From assembly GCF_025263685.1 (NCBI RefSeq), contig NZ_CP092109.1, positions 620,001 through 684,000 on the forward strand: a DNA stretch of 64,000 nt, in the 5' to 3' direction. The DNA comes from Geoalkalibacter halelectricus. Lineage in GTDB: Bacteria; Desulfobacterota; Desulfuromonadia; Desulfuromonadales; Geoalkalibacteraceae. A program made the position numbers and the translations under genes. Numbering within the stretch: the stretch's first letter is position 1; each line of letters starts with the position of its first letter. A model generated the notes under the pieces. It ran no database searches and was not told where the DNA came from. It saw nothing but the letters and a program-made list of their open reading frames with translations. Below are positions 1-8,818 of the stretch, piece by piece.

Positions 1-529
1 GCCACATACCCAGGTGGTGCGTCAGGCGCAGCCACTGCGAGTCGATGGGCACCAGCAGCCACCCCAGCAGCACATCCCAGAAGCCGCCCGGCTGGTACAT
101 GCCGTAAAGGGTAAAGCCGCTCACGATCATCACCAGGTAGAGAAAGAAGATCACCGCGTAGGCCAGGCAGGCCAGGGCGTTGTGCCCCACCTCGTAGGGA
201 ATCTTCTTGCCGGTGAAGGTGTAATAGCGAAAAAAGCTCAGGGCGTTGGCGCGCCCTTTTTGCGTCGCCCAGGGAAAGAACATGCGCCAGGAGCCGTATT
301 CGTTGCCGATGAGAAACCAGATGGAGCGGATGATGAAGCTCATCAGAAACACATAGGCCGCGACGAAATGAACGAAGCGCACCCAACCCATGACGTAGGC
401 TCCGTCGCCGCCGGGAAAGAAGGGGTTGCCGATATAAAAGCCGGTCAAGGAGAGCACCAGGATGCTCACCGCCGTGACCCAATGGGTCAAACGGACGGGG
501 AACTCCCACACGTAGCGAATTTCAAGCAT
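1..529 (-). CDS. cybH: [NiFe] hydrogenase b-type cytochrome subunit (partial, C-terminus outside window)
   Basis: Membrane di-heme cytochrome b that carries electrons from the periplasmic hydrogenase dimer to the quinone pool. The frame opens MLEIRYVWEFPVRLTHW, the N-terminal heme-histidine segment typical of HyaC/CybH proteins. Hydrophobic helices follow, with more histidines (RFVHF, VGHNA). About 176 residues are visible against roughly 220-240 for the family, so the C-terminus lies beyond position 1. The ATG at 529 is preceded by GGAGG. The gene starts 30 bp after the large-subunit stop and is the third gene of the operon. The family call is firm; the quinone role is known for the family. 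Confidence 0.88.
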   Translation of the reverse strand, partial: MLEIRYVWEFPVRLTHWVTAVSILVLSLTGFYIGNPFFPGGDGAYVMGWVRFVHFVAAYVFLMSFIIRSIWFLIGNEYGSWRMFFPWATQKGRANALSFFRYYTFTGKKIPYEVGHNALACLAYAVIFFLYLVMIVSGFTLYGMYQPGGFWDVLLGWLLVPIDSQWLRLTHHLGMW

Positions 530-559
530 ATATCCTCCGCGAGGCCGAAAACCAATCCC

Positions 560-2272
560 TTAGAGCGCCTTCACCCGGATGATCTCATTGCCCTTGGCGT
601 CGAGCACGTGAACCGCGCAGGCCAGGCAGGGGTCGAAGGAGTGGATGGTACGCAGAATCTCCAGGGGCTGCTTTTCATCGGCGACGGGCGTGCCGATCAG
701 CGCCTCCTCGTAGGGCCCGCGATGGTTGTTGGCGCACCGCGGTCCGGCGTTCCAGGTCGAGGGAACCACCGCCTGGAAATTGGCGATGGCGCCGCGTTCG
801 ATGCGAATCCAGTGCCCCAGCGCCCCGCGCGGCGCCTCGTGATAGCCAAAGCCCTGCGCCTCGCGCGGCCAACTGGCCGGATCCCACTTCTCGCCGTTGT
901 GCACCTCGTAGATGCCGCGCCCCATGTTGTCCGTCAGCTGATCGAGCCAGGTTTCGGCCTTCTGCGCCAGCAGCAGGGTCTCGAGGCCGCGCGCCGCGGT
1001 GCGCCCCAGGGTCGAGAACAGCACCTCGGGGCCGACCCCGAGCTTGTTCAGCGCGAAATGCGCCACCGCCTGCACTTCCTGGTGGCCCGAAGCGTAGGCC
1101 ACCAGAATGCGCGCCAGGGGGCCCACCTCCATGGGCTGATCCTCATAGCGCGGCGCCTTGACCCAGGAATACTTGGCGTCGGTGTCGAGCCACTCGTAGG
1201 GCGGCTTGGGCCCGGTGTAGCGGTGGCTGGTCTCGCCCTGCCAGGGGTGCAGGCCGCGCGCGTCGCCGCCGGCGTAGGTGTACCAGGAGCGGCTCACGTA
1301 TTCGGTGATCTTCTGCTGATCCACGGGCAGCACCCGGCTCAGGTCACGGCCCAGGATGATGCCCTGCGGGAAGTAGTAGCTCTCCTTGCCGCCGCCCTCG
1401 TAGAGGGGAAAATCACCGAAGCACAGGTAGTTGCCCACCCCGGCGCCGATGCCCGCCCAATCGGTGTAGAAAGAGGCCACCGCCAGCAGATCGGGGATGT
1501 AGACCTGCTCGGTGAAGGTGCGCGCCAGGCGGAACAGGCGGCGCAACTGCGCGATGCGGTCGGCGTTGATGGCGTTCTGGCTGTCGGGATCGACGGGGAT
1601 CGCCATGCCGCCCACCAGAAAGGTCTGGGGATGGGGATTCTTCGAGCCGAGAATGGCGTGGATCTTGATGATCTCGCGCTGGATGTCGAGGGCCTCCAGG
1701 TAATGGGCCACCGCCATGAGGTTGGCCTCGGGCGGCAGCTTGTAGGCGCTGTGCCCCCAGTAGGCGTTCTGAAATGGCCCCAGGCGCCCGGTGCCGGCAA
1801 ACGCCTTGACCCGCTCCTGAATGCCGCGGAAGTAGTCGGTGCTCGACTTTGGATAGTCGGAGATGGACTGGGCGAGCTTGCTGGTCGCCGCCGGGTCGGC
1901 CTCCAGGGCACTGACGATGTCCACCCAATCCAGAGCGTGCAGATGATAGAAATGGATGATGTGATCCTGCACGTTCTGCGCGGCCATGATCAGGTTGCGG
2001 ATCAGGCGCGCGTTGTCGGGAATCTGGATTTTGAGGGCATCCTCCACGCAGCGGATGCTGGCCATGGAATGCACCGTGGTGCACACCCCGCAAAAGCGCT
2101 GAGTGAAATGATGGGCGTCGCGCGGGTCGCGGCCTTTGAGAATCGTCTCGATGCCGCGAAAGGCGGTGGAAGAGCTCCAGGCATCGACGATGCGGCCGTT
2201 CTCAATCTTGGCCTCGATGCGCAGGTGGCCCTCGATGCGGGTAATCGGATCAACAACAATCTTCTGGGCCAT
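560..2272 (-). CDS. [NiFe] hydrogenase large subunit
   Basis: Catalytic subunit of a membrane-bound group 1-type uptake hydrogenase that splits H2 at a Ni-Fe(CN)2CO centre. The N-terminal cysteine pair is in RFCGVCTTVHSMAS (about residue 60) and the C-terminal pair in DPCLACAVHVLD. The tail after that His (VLDAKGNEIIRVKAL) is the peptide an endopeptidase normally removes after metal insertion. The length of 570 residues is normal. The start lies 4 bp after the small-subunit stop, and its AGGAGG sits inside the small-subunit 3' end, so translation is probably coupled. No maturation genes are visible; they may lie to the left of the window. Confidence 0.97.
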   Translation of the reverse strand: MAQKIVVDPITRIEGHLRIEAKIENGRIVDAWSSSTAFRGIETILKGRDPRDAHHFTQRFCGVCTTVHSMASIRCVEDALKIQIPDNARLIRNLIMAAQNVQDHIIHFYHLHALDWVDIVSALEADPAATSKLAQSISDYPKSSTDYFRGIQERVKAFAGTGRLGPFQNAYWGHSAYKLPPEANLMAVAHYLEALDIQREIIKIHAILGSKNPHPQTFLVGGMAIPVDPDSQNAINADRIAQLRRLFRLARTFTEQVYIPDLLAVASFYTDWAGIGAGVGNYLCFGDFPLYEGGGKESYYFPQGIILGRDLSRVLPVDQQKITEYVSRSWYTYAGGDARGLHPWQGETSHRYTGPKPPYEWLDTDAKYSWVKAPRYEDQPMEVGPLARILVAYASGHQEVQAVAHFALNKLGVGPEVLFSTLGRTAARGLETLLLAQKAETWLDQLTDNMGRGIYEVHNGEKWDPASWPREAQGFGYHEAPRGALGHWIRIERGAIANFQAVVPSTWNAGPRCANNHRGPYEEALIGTPVADEKQPLEILRTIHSFDPCLACAVHVLDAKGNEIIRVKAL

Positions 2273-2276
2273 CGGC

Positions 2277-3422
2277 TCAATCCTCCTTTACCACCTTGAT
2301 GTCTTCATCCTTGACCACCTCTTTGGTCTCATGCTTGTCGCCCTTGCGAAAGCCGCTGACCACTCCGTGGGCGCCGAAGGCCAGGGCCGTGGCCGCCGCC
2401 AGCCCCAAGCCGATGCGGTCGGCCGTGGCCTCGATGCCGAAGCCCGGAACCTGCGGCAGCCTCCGGTAGAAAGGCGTCATGGTGTCCCAGAAATGCGGCT
2501 CCGAGCAGCCGATGCAGCCATGCCCCGCCATCACCGGCCAACTGGTCTCGTTGTAGCGCACCGTCGGGCAGTTGTGGAAAGTCTGCGGCCCCTTGCAGCC
2601 GAGTTTGTACAGGCACCAGCCGTCGCGGTGACCCCGATCGCCGAAAGTCTCGGCGTACTGCCCGGCGTCGAAATGGCCGCGCCGCTCGCAATTGTCGTGA
2701 ATACGCTTGCCATAGGCAAAGCGCGGCCGGCCGAAGCGATCCGTCGCCGGCAGGGAGCCGAAAGTCAAAAAGTGAACGATGGTCGCGGTGAGATTTTCCG
2801 CGTTGAGGGGACAGCCCGGCAGATTGATCACCGTGGCGCTCGGCACCGCCTCCTTCACTGAAATCGAGCCGCTCGGATTGGGCGCCGCCGCCGGAATACC
2901 GCCGTAGGTGGCGCAAGTACCCACCGCGATGGTCGCCAGGGCGTTGCCGCACACCTTGCGCGCGATGGCCAGGGAACTCTCCCCCGCCACCGTGCAGTAC
3001 ACCCCGCCGTCACCCGCCGCCACCGCGCCTTCCACCACCGCGATGTACTTGCCCTTGTGCCGCTCCATGGCCTGATGCTTGGCCTCCTCGGCCTGATGGC
3101 CGGCCGCCGCCATGACCACCTCGGAATACTCCAGCGAGATGTAATCCAGAATCAGATCCGCCGCGCTCGGCGCGCGCGCCCTCAGCAGCGCCTCGGTATC
3201 GCCGCTGCAACTCTGAAACTCCAGCCAGATCACCGAAGGCCGATCATCGGCATCGAGAGCCGCGGCGATCTGCGGCACAAAGCTCATGGGCAGCGCCATG
3301 GTCGCCGCCATGGTCGTGCAGAACTTGAGAAAGTCGCGCCGGTCAATGCCGCGCGCTTCCCAGCGCTCCAGGGTTTCCTCGGGAATGCGAACTTCAGGCG
3401 GGGGGCTCTGCGGTTCCTTCAT
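2277..3422 (-). CDS. [NiFe] hydrogenase small subunit, Tat-exported
   Basis: Iron-sulfur electron-transfer subunit. It has a twin-arginine signal (RRDFLKFCTTMAA, about residues 26-38), cluster-ligand motifs GTCATYGGIPAA, LPGCPLNAENL, DNCERRGHF, GWCLYKLGCKGP and GCIGCSEPHFWD, and a hydrophobic C-terminal anchor (about residues 330-350) followed by a charged tail. The first cluster motif is FQSCSGDTEALL: the second Cys of the usual CxxC is Asp. A Cys3Asp1 proximal cluster of this kind has been described for actinobacterial-type O2-tolerant enzymes. I prefer the ATG at 3422 over the in-frame TTG at 3425 because AGGAGG lies 8 bp upstream of the ATG. It is the first gene of the operon and has a strong promoter upstream. 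Confidence 0.96.
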   Translation of the reverse strand: MKEPQSPPPEVRIPEETLERWEARGIDRRDFLKFCTTMAATMALPMSFVPQIAAALDADDRPSVIWLEFQSCSGDTEALLRARAPSAADLILDYISLEYSEVVMAAAGHQAEEAKHQAMERHKGKYIAVVEGAVAAGDGGVYCTVAGESSLAIARKVCGNALATIAVGTCATYGGIPAAAPNPSGSISVKEAVPSATVINLPGCPLNAENLTATIVHFLTFGSLPATDRFGRPRFAYGKRIHDNCERRGHFDAGQYAETFGDRGHRDGWCLYKLGCKGPQTFHNCPTVRYNETSWPVMAGHGCIGCSEPHFWDTMTPFYRRLPQVPGFGIEATADRIGLGLAAATALAFGAHGVVSGFRKGDKHETKEVVKDEDIKVVKED

Positions 3423-3539
3423 CAACTCGGCCTCCTTTCAAAGACGGCACAGGGATGGATGAAAACAAACAGCAAGCTATGTCAAAAAATGGTGACGAAA
3501 ACGAGGGCGGGACGGTGCAGCAAAAAACTAAATAACATC

Positions 3540-3568
3540 GTTATAGGATGGAGCCCTTGCCATGTCAA
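3540..3568 (-). promoter_or_regulatory. Sigma-70-type promoter of the hydrogenase operon
   Basis: On the minus strand TTGACA (3568-3563) is followed by a 17-bp spacer and TATAAC (3545-3540), about 118 bp upstream of the small-subunit start. Both hexamers are near consensus. The leader between promoter and gene is A/T-rich, with no structure I recognise. Confidence 0.7.
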
Positions 3569-3817
3569 CAACAAAAACCCACTGAAATGACAGGCGCTTT
3601 TACCTGCCAAAGCTGGGGACGTTGTTTCCCCGTCAACTAAAAAAACTTCAGGCGCCCCTGAGGGCTTTATTCTATCAACGGAAAAATCTCTCGCCCGCTA
3701 TTCGTTGCGAACTACGCCACGCATCTAATTCCCCCGGCGCCTCAGGCCGCGCCGGTACCTGCCGATAATTTGAATTCAGCGAACCGGTGCGGTTGGATTG
3801 TCCTGCGAGGAGCAATT
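3569..3817. other. Intergenic region without a recognised gene
   Basis: Lies between the divergent hydrogenase promoter and the BrnT-type gene. It contains a partial copy (near 3614-3637, GGGGACGTTGTT) of the repeat described at 3818. I see no coding frame with family features. Confidence 0.5.
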
Positions 3818-3844
3818 AGTCAACGCCGCAACAACGTCCCCTGC
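3818..3844 (-). repeat. 27-bp repeat, inverted partner at 24927-24953
   Basis: The reverse complement matches 24927-24953 at 25 of 27 positions (core GGGGACGTTGTTGCG). The two copies face each other across the 21-kb segment that holds the exported-protein locus. No similarity continues outside the 27 bp. Confidence 0.6.
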
Positions 3845-3937
3845 TTGTGACTTTTGGCGGCAGCGGCAAATGATTTACAATTCAAGCAAACGGATGTATT
3901 TATATATTTGTACATACTTTTGTGTTTGGAGGGGAAA

Positions 3938-4222
3938 ATGCGATTCGTTTGGGATGCGAAGAAAAACCTTCTCAACAAGGCCAAACATAGGGTCAGCTTT
4001 GAAACCGCGCAAAAAGTCTTCGATGACCCATTGCATTTAAGCATTCAGGATCGCCACATTGAAGGCGAGGAGCGGTGGCAGACGCTGGGGGTTGTTGAAG
4101 GGGTCGTTCTGTTGTTGGTTGCCCACACCGTTTCCACCAATTCAGACAAGGAAACCATCCGAATTATTTCAGCGCGCAAGGCGACCCGAAGGGAGAGAGC
4201 CCAATATGAGCAAGAAATTTAA
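3938..4222 (+). CDS. brnT: BrnT-type toxin (type II toxin-antitoxin)
   Basis: Small RelE-fold ribonuclease toxin of the BrnT family, 94 residues. Diagnostic features are the start MRFVWDAKKNLLNKAKHRVSF (W-D-x-x-K-N..N-x-x-K-H-x-V-S-F), the central DDPLHLSIQD and EERWQTLG, and the C-terminal IRIISARKATRRER. The ATG at 3938 follows GGAGGGG; upstream in-frame codons lack a binding site. The antitoxin gene overlaps its last 17 bp, which is normal for brnTA. It appears intact. Confidence 0.93.
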   Translation: MRFVWDAKKNLLNKAKHRVSFETAQKVFDDPLHLSIQDRHIEGEERWQTLGVVEGVVLLLVAHTVSTNSDKETIRIISARKATRRERAQYEQEI

Positions 4223-4475
4223 GAAAAAAGACGATGAACTTACCGCATTAGCCGAGCTGCGCGACGAAGAGATCGACACCTCGGACATCCCTGAAAGCGA
4301 CGACTGGAGCCAAGCCGTCAGAGGCCGCTTTTATCGGCCCGTCAAGCAATCGATCACCATTCGCCTTGATGCCGACGTGATCCATTGGCTAAAGAAGGGG
4401 GGACGCGGCTATCAAACCCGCGTCAACAAGATTCTGCGTAACGCCATGGAAAAGCAGAAGAATTCTTCAAGCTAG
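4206..4475 (+). CDS. brnA: BrnA-type antitoxin
   Basis: DNA-binding antitoxin partner of BrnT, 89 residues. The acidic, flexible N-terminal half (EEIDTSDIPESDDW) fits toxin wrapping. The C-terminal half is a ribbon-helix-helix (KQSITIRLDADVIHWLKK, then YQTRVNKILRNAM) that would bind the operon promoter. It starts inside the 3' end of brnT at the ATG at 4206, so translation is coupled. It probably autoregulates the pair. Confidence 0.92.
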   Translation: MSKKFKKKDDELTALAELRDEEIDTSDIPESDDWSQAVRGRFYRPVKQSITIRLDADVIHWLKKGGRGYQTRVNKILRNAMEKQKNSSS

Positions 4476-4516
4476 GAAGCCTGGGCACGATGAACCGTGG
4501 CTTGCCCCCTTCTCTC

Positions 4517-4798
4517 TCAAGGTCGATAGACCTCGTCATGACTGCCGACGTGTACGGGGATGATTTCCCGATCCTGCAGGATAAATTCAAGGGTGATGCG
4601 GTAGCTGATGTTGATGGAAACGGAATGCAGGTCGCTCAAGGAACCTTTCAGCCGGTGCAGGCGCAGGGAGGGATGAAAGGGATCGATTTCCAGAAGTTTG
4701 AGAGTCTTTTCGTATTGGGGCAGAAGCTCGGGGTGTTTGCGCAAAAAACGCCTTGCGCGCTTGTTGTAGGACGGTGTGTAGAGAATGCGAAAACTCAT
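4517..4798 (-). CDS. RelE/ParE-superfamily toxin
   Basis: 93-residue mRNA interferase-like toxin. It begins MSFRILYTPSYNKRARRFLRKHP (K-x-x-R-F-x-K pattern) and ends ISYRITLEFILQDREIIPVHVGSHDEVY, as in YafQ/RelE-like proteins with a C-terminal G-x-H-x-x-V-Y. Its ATG overlaps the stop codon of the upstream antitoxin gene (4795-4798), the usual order antitoxin then toxin. It appears intact. Confidence 0.85.
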   Translation of the reverse strand: MSFRILYTPSYNKRARRFLRKHPELLPQYEKTLKLLEIDPFHPSLRLHRLKGSLSDLHSVSINISYRITLEFILQDREIIPVHVGSHDEVYRP

Positions 4799-5055
4799 CG
4801 GGTGGGTTTCCGCAGCCGCTCAATATGCGCATCAACACTCTCCGTGACGGCCTTGCCTTCGGCAACATCCCGGCGCGCCTGATAGAGAGCCGCTTCCAGT
4901 TCGCAGACGCGCAGGCGATTATAGGCCTCCAGATCCATGACCACATAGCGGTTCTTACCGCGTACGGAGATAATCGCCTCTTCACTGTCGGCCAGCGCGC
5001 TCTCGATGGATGCAACTCCGCGGGTTTTAAGTTCATTGGCGGTAATCGGTTTCAT
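4795..5055 (-). CDS. Phd/YefM-family antitoxin
   Basis: 86-residue antitoxin. The N-terminal Phd/YefM DNA-binding fold is evident in ITANELKTRGVASIESAL and the strand-helix ISVRGKNRYVVMDLEAYNRLR. The C-terminal helix (LEAALYQARRDVAEGK...ESVDAHIERL) is the toxin-binding arm. It is followed with a 4-bp overlap by the RelE-like toxin and probably represses its own promoter. Confidence 0.88.
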   Translation of the reverse strand: MKPITANELKTRGVASIESALADSEEAIISVRGKNRYVVMDLEAYNRLRVCELEAALYQARRDVAEGKAVTESVDAHIERLRKPTR

Positions 5056-5142
5056 GGACGCTATCCTCCCTCAAGGCGCTGAATCGTGCTGCGAATCGCA
5101 CGATTTAGAGTACCATGGGGCTTGTGGTACTGCAAGCGGATA

Positions 5143-5176
5143 GAAAAAGGGGCGCGATGTTCCGCGCCCCTTTTTC
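5143..5176. terminator. Bidirectional intrinsic terminator
   Basis: Perfect 14-bp inverted repeat (arms 5143-5156 and 5163-5176, GAAAAAGGGGCGCG and its complement) around a 6-nt loop. The A/T tails give a T-run on both strands. It lies directly after the stop of the minus-strand gene at 5199 and ends the first exported-protein unit. Confidence 0.85.
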
Positions 5177-5198
5177 TGTCCGTTATTTCGTTAAGAGG

Positions 5199-6473
5199 TT
5201 ATTGCGGCATTATGGGGACGGCAATAAACGCATGGTCCACATAAAGCCCGCCCACGGCACCGACTTCACCTTGGCTCTGGGCGTAGGCGCGGCTGTTGCC
5301 TGCCAACGGCGTAAAGGTTGGCCCTTCGGTGAGCACCGCGTCACTGTTGGACAGGACGGTGCTGCGTGTATCCCACACCGCCGCCCGCATTTCGCCGTCG
5401 ACCATCGCCGATCCGACAATGCGATTGTTGGCGGCGCTGATGGCCATGGCCGAGGAGTTTTCACCCAGGTCTTCCGCGTCTTCCGAATGAGCCCGCCAGA
5501 GGGCGGCATGGACTATGCCAGTCCCGGTGACCGACTCACCCACGATGCGCCCGAGTGAATCAACGCCATAGGCACTGCTGGCGACATGGTTGATGCTGAG
5601 GGTTCCGAGGTCAATGGCATCACCCTGTTGGCTGCCGGCCGCACTGACGGTCCACAGGGCCGCGCGCATTCCATCGGAAGTCATCGCTTCACCCACCACC
5701 AGGCCATCGGCATTGATGTAATGGGCTGTCGCCGAACCATTTTCCATCAGGCTGCTGAGAGTCACCGGCTCGGCGTAGCCCGATACGGCCTCAGCGTCAG
5801 GCTGCCACAGCACCGCCATCAGTCCATTGTCGGTCATGATTTCACCGACGATCTGCCCCGCGGTATTAACGCCGTAGGCTGATCCGTTGGTGAAGGTGGT
5901 TACGGTTTCAATAATCTCCGGCTCCCCACCTTCTTCAGCAGGAGGAATGATCTCGCCTTCGGTTTGAGTTAAGGGCAGACGGGTTGCATCAACGCTATCG
6001 GCCGCCCAAAAGACTGGCACGAAGTTCAGGACGTCGCTATCCAGCAACGACGATTCCCCAACCGCCAGGCCATCGGCATTGACCCCATAGACTGCGCTGT
6101 ATGCCCGGTTTTGATTGGCCGCAACGCCTCCAATGGGATTCAAGGTTGCCTGGGTGACAATTTCTGTAACCGGATCAAAAGTCAAACGTTGCGCCAACAG
6201 CGTGTTGCCAACCAGGTCGGACTGGCCCCCCAGAACACTATTGCCGTTTTCAGCCACCGCTACGACAACACTGAAGGGATCAGTGTCCGTATCCGACTCA
6301 AAGGCGGCAAAACGCAAGGGATCATCCGGAAACGCATCATCCACGTTGGGAATACCGTCGCCATCACGATCCACCACGGCAGGTGTTCCGCTACCGCTGC
6401 TGCCGCAGCCCCAAAGGCCCAGGGCGAGAAGGGTGGCGGCCAGAGTCAACATCAGGATTCTCAGTACTTTCAT
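5199..6473 (-). CDS. Secreted lipoprotein with HAF-like repeats
   Basis: 424 residues. The N-terminal lipoprotein signal ends LLALGLWGC, with the lipid Cys at about residue 23. A calcium-binding-type segment DRDGDGIPNVDDAFPDDP (thrombospondin type 3 / dockerin style) follows. Then come about seven imperfect repeats of the form A-Y-G-V-N-x-x-G-x-I-V-G-E-x...A-A-L-W, as in the HAF family of predicted extracellular repeats. No enzyme motif is seen. It is transcribed after the CHRD-containing protein at 6511 (37-bp gap) and ends at the 5143 terminator. Paralogues lie at 10347 and 15997. The function is unknown; a surface role is inferred. Confidence 0.8.
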   Translation of the reverse strand: MKVLRILMLTLAATLLALGLWGCGSSGSGTPAVVDRDGDGIPNVDDAFPDDPLRFAAFESDTDTDPFSVVVAVAENGNSVLGGQSDLVGNTLLAQRLTFDPVTEIVTQATLNPIGGVAANQNRAYSAVYGVNADGLAVGESSLLDSDVLNFVPVFWAADSVDATRLPLTQTEGEIIPPAEEGGEPEIIETVTTFTNGSAYGVNTAGQIVGEIMTDNGLMAVLWQPDAEAVSGYAEPVTLSSLMENGSATAHYINADGLVVGEAMTSDGMRAALWTVSAAGSQQGDAIDLGTLSINHVASSAYGVDSLGRIVGESVTGTGIVHAALWRAHSEDAEDLGENSSAMAISAANNRIVGSAMVDGEMRAAVWDTRSTVLSNSDAVLTEGPTFTPLAGNSRAYAQSQGEVGAVGGLYVDHAFIAVPIMPQ

Positions 6474-6510
6474 GATGAATCTCCTTTATTGATGAGCTGC
6501 TCGCGCCGCC

Positions 6511-8469
6511 TTAGCGCAGCTGCAGTTCGAGGGTTTCAATAATACGCTCAGCACCCAGGAAGCTTAATGCGGACTCGGCGTGGATCATGTGCGGTGCCTC
6601 GCCCGGGGAGCCGATGGATTTGCCTTCGAAGCTCCATGTCAGATCCGGGCCAACTCCAGCCTGCACTTCCGCAACGCCAAGGGCCGGGCCATTTTCGCCG
6701 GCGCGCAGGCTTATTACGTTAACGCCGATCTGGCCGCGAACTTCGCCGGGCCCGAATGCCGCCGTGTGGACATTGACATAAGTCCTGCCATCTTGGATCG
6801 CTTCAATCCCATCGGAGAACAGATTGATTCCAACCTCGGATCGCGGGACAAATCGCGGGTCGCCATTTGCAAGGGTTTGGCTAACTGAAATCACGCCATT
6901 CTCATCAACTGCACACAAAGGAGTTCCAGCAGGTGGATTGATATTTTCACTCGGGTTGCCGCAGAGCCAGAAAATCACCGGCCCATTCACGCCGACATCA
7001 CCAAAATGGATGTGTGCCTGAGTCACGTTTGTTCCTTCGGGAACAACCACTTCAAGATCAAAGTCAAAAGAACTCAGGCCATCGTTGTCAAAAATCGCCC
7101 AGAAATCACCGGACATGGAGGTAGTCACCGGCGGCACCTCCTGAGCACCGAACAGGCCGGTGTAGTACCCGGTCAGGGTTTCGTCTTCGACAATCAAATT
7201 ACGGAAATTGCTGGTGCCATTGAGGGTCCACTTGCCGGTGCGGGCACGGTATTCGGCCTGGTTGAATTGCAGATTTTCGACAAACACGTCAACACCAGCC
7301 GTATCAAACATACCGGTGAAGGATTCAACCGTATAATCGAACCCACCAGGCCCTGCCGCAGTCGGGGTGAATTGCAGCAGAACCTTGTCGAGGTCGCGCA
7401 CCGGGGTTACAGCGCCACCTGTCAGTCCAGTGATCGCGCCATCTTTTTCCAGCGATGTCGGATTGATCGGCACATCGCCCTGCATCAGGTCGTTTTCGAG
7501 CACATCAATGATGACAGGTACGCCCAGCTTGGTTGCGGTTACATCGAAATTGGCGATGGGGGCGAGGTTTTGACCTTCGTTGAAGAAAATTTGGCCGGAA
7601 ACCAAGAAAATATTGGATTCAAGGACAAAACCTTCTGCCGCGCCTAACCCCTCCAGGCGGACATAGTTAATGCCGAAAGGGCTCCCGAAAACGGTATGAC
7701 CTTCTATTTCCTCATCAGCAGGATCAACGAAAGTGGGATCGCCAATATAGAAAATGCCACTACCTACAGGAACCTCTCTAGGCAGCAGGGTATCTGAATA
7801 AAGGAAATGCTGAATTGGACCATCCAATGCTATATCAAACAATGATCTTTCTTCTGTTGGCACAGGATGTTCAAGAGGGTCTGAATGAAAAATTTCTCCA
7901 TCAAGGTCAGACGAAACAATAAAGCTCTCCGCTGCAAATGGATGGGTTATTCTAAACTCAGCGTTTGGCATTAAACCTCGCCCACGGATCAGTACCTCGT
8001 TAAAAACACCATCAACAATCCCACCATTTTCTTCCTCAGGCAATTCTTCTATAAAACCTTCAAGGGCAAAAATAAAGCGCACCCGCCCATCACCATCTGC
8101 ACGATCAGAGTCCGGATGGGCGGGGAATTCGAACTCAGACTCAGCGGCCCAATAGATAAATTCTTCTTCGAATAAATCCTCGGTACCGTTTTCCCCATTA
8201 CCATTATCGCCATTCTCGTCATCCAGTTCCTGCAAACACATGTCGGGGTCATCTAGACAGGCCTGAAGCATCAAGAACTTGGCGTCCATATACCAAAGGG
8301 GGAAATTAAAAATCTCGGGCACCCCCTCCTCAATTTCTACTACAATTGGTAGTGTTAGCGCATCGTCATAAGCTTCAAGCTCCGCCGCCGCCGGCTGCCA
8401 AAAGCCGAACGCCAGCACCATTGCTGCGACAAATAGCAGCAGCCTTCGTACACCTTCCTTGATTCCCAT
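6511..8469 (-). CDS. Large secreted modular protein with CHRD domain
   Basis: 652 residues. Signal peptide 1-29. Residues 57-295 form the module shared with the proteins at 11469, 14023 and 22528: it starts with PLWY, has the Cys pair ACLDDPDMC, ITHPF and YIGDP, and ends GSPFGINYVRLE...LVSGQIF. Residues about 303-397 are a cadherin/Big-like domain (GVPVIIDVLENDLMQGD). Residues 404-420 (YRARTGKWTLNGTS) and 590-652 (ending LELQLR) form the shared C-terminal module. A CHRD domain (about 435-585, with AHIHFGDVG and YVNVHTAAFGPGEVRGQ) is inserted within it. It is the first gene of the unit with the lipoprotein at 5199. The exact role is unknown. Confidence 0.82.
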   Translation of the reverse strand: MGIKEGVRRLLLFVAAMVLAFGFWQPAAAELEAYDDALTLPIVVEIEEGVPEIFNFPLWYMDAKFLMLQACLDDPDMCLQELDDENGDNGNGENGTEDLFEEEFIYWAAESEFEFPAHPDSDRADGDGRVRFIFALEGFIEELPEEENGGIVDGVFNEVLIRGRGLMPNAEFRITHPFAAESFIVSSDLDGEIFHSDPLEHPVPTEERSLFDIALDGPIQHFLYSDTLLPREVPVGSGIFYIGDPTFVDPADEEIEGHTVFGSPFGINYVRLEGLGAAEGFVLESNIFLVSGQIFFNEGQNLAPIANFDVTATKLGVPVIIDVLENDLMQGDVPINPTSLEKDGAITGLTGGAVTPVRDLDKVLLQFTPTAAGPGGFDYTVESFTGMFDTAGVDVFVENLQFNQAEYRARTGKWTLNGTSNFRNLIVEDETLTGYYTGLFGAQEVPPVTTSMSGDFWAIFDNDGLSSFDFDLEVVVPEGTNVTQAHIHFGDVGVNGPVIFWLCGNPSENINPPAGTPLCAVDENGVISVSQTLANGDPRFVPRSEVGINLFSDGIEAIQDGRTYVNVHTAAFGPGEVRGQIGVNVISLRAGENGPALGVAEVQAGVGPDLTWSFEGKSIGSPGEAPHMIHAESALSFLGAERIIETLELQLR

Positions 8470-8778
8470 GATTTCACCTCCACGTAGAAGTTAAACTTCC
8501 CGCCCACCAGCGCCAAAACAAGCAACTTTCCAATGAACATTCCAAGAAAAAACAACAATCCCCCGGAAGCGAAAAACGTCCCGAAAAATCAGAACCTTAA
8601 ATGGTTTCAGAAGCTTGCGTGTTTCTTTGATGAATCCGCCGGACAACAATCCGTTCGGCCTGCTCATGCCTTGCACACATTTAGCTGAAATTCATACAAA
8701 AACACTCATCTTTTTCTTCGCAAAACACGAAGAACTTGACATCCTGAGTTAAGGAAAGCAGGTGCAAAGAAAACCACC
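8470..8778. other. Leader/intergenic region upstream of the CHRD protein
   Basis: Contains the ribosome-binding region of the gene at 8469 and AT-rich sequence. No gene with recognisable features was found. The conserved inverted-repeat element at 8779 closes it. Confidence 0.5.
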
Positions 8779-8818
8779 ATGGGGAGCTTCCCCCATTTTT
8801 GGGTAGGATTTCCCTACC
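8779..8818. promoter_or_regulatory. Putative regulator-binding element, also present at 24830
   Basis: Two adjacent inverted repeats: ATGGGGAGCTTCCCCCAT, then GGGTAGGATTTCCCTACC. The element at 24830-24867 has the same order, spacing and most bases. Both lie upstream (187-310 bp) of a CHRD-bearing secreted-protein gene on the minus strand. Symmetry, conservation and position suggest an operator for a dimeric regulator. The identity of the regulator is inference. Confidence 0.5.

Noticed and set aside
14-2299. Long open plus-strand frame antisense to the hydrogenase genes
   Set aside because: It lies opposite a certain large-subunit gene, has no start signal and no family motif, and is a codon-bias shadow in GC-rich DNA.
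3854-3937. Upstream extension of the BrnT frame
   Set aside because: The extra codons are not part of the BrnT family, and GGAGGGG sits directly before the ATG at 3938.
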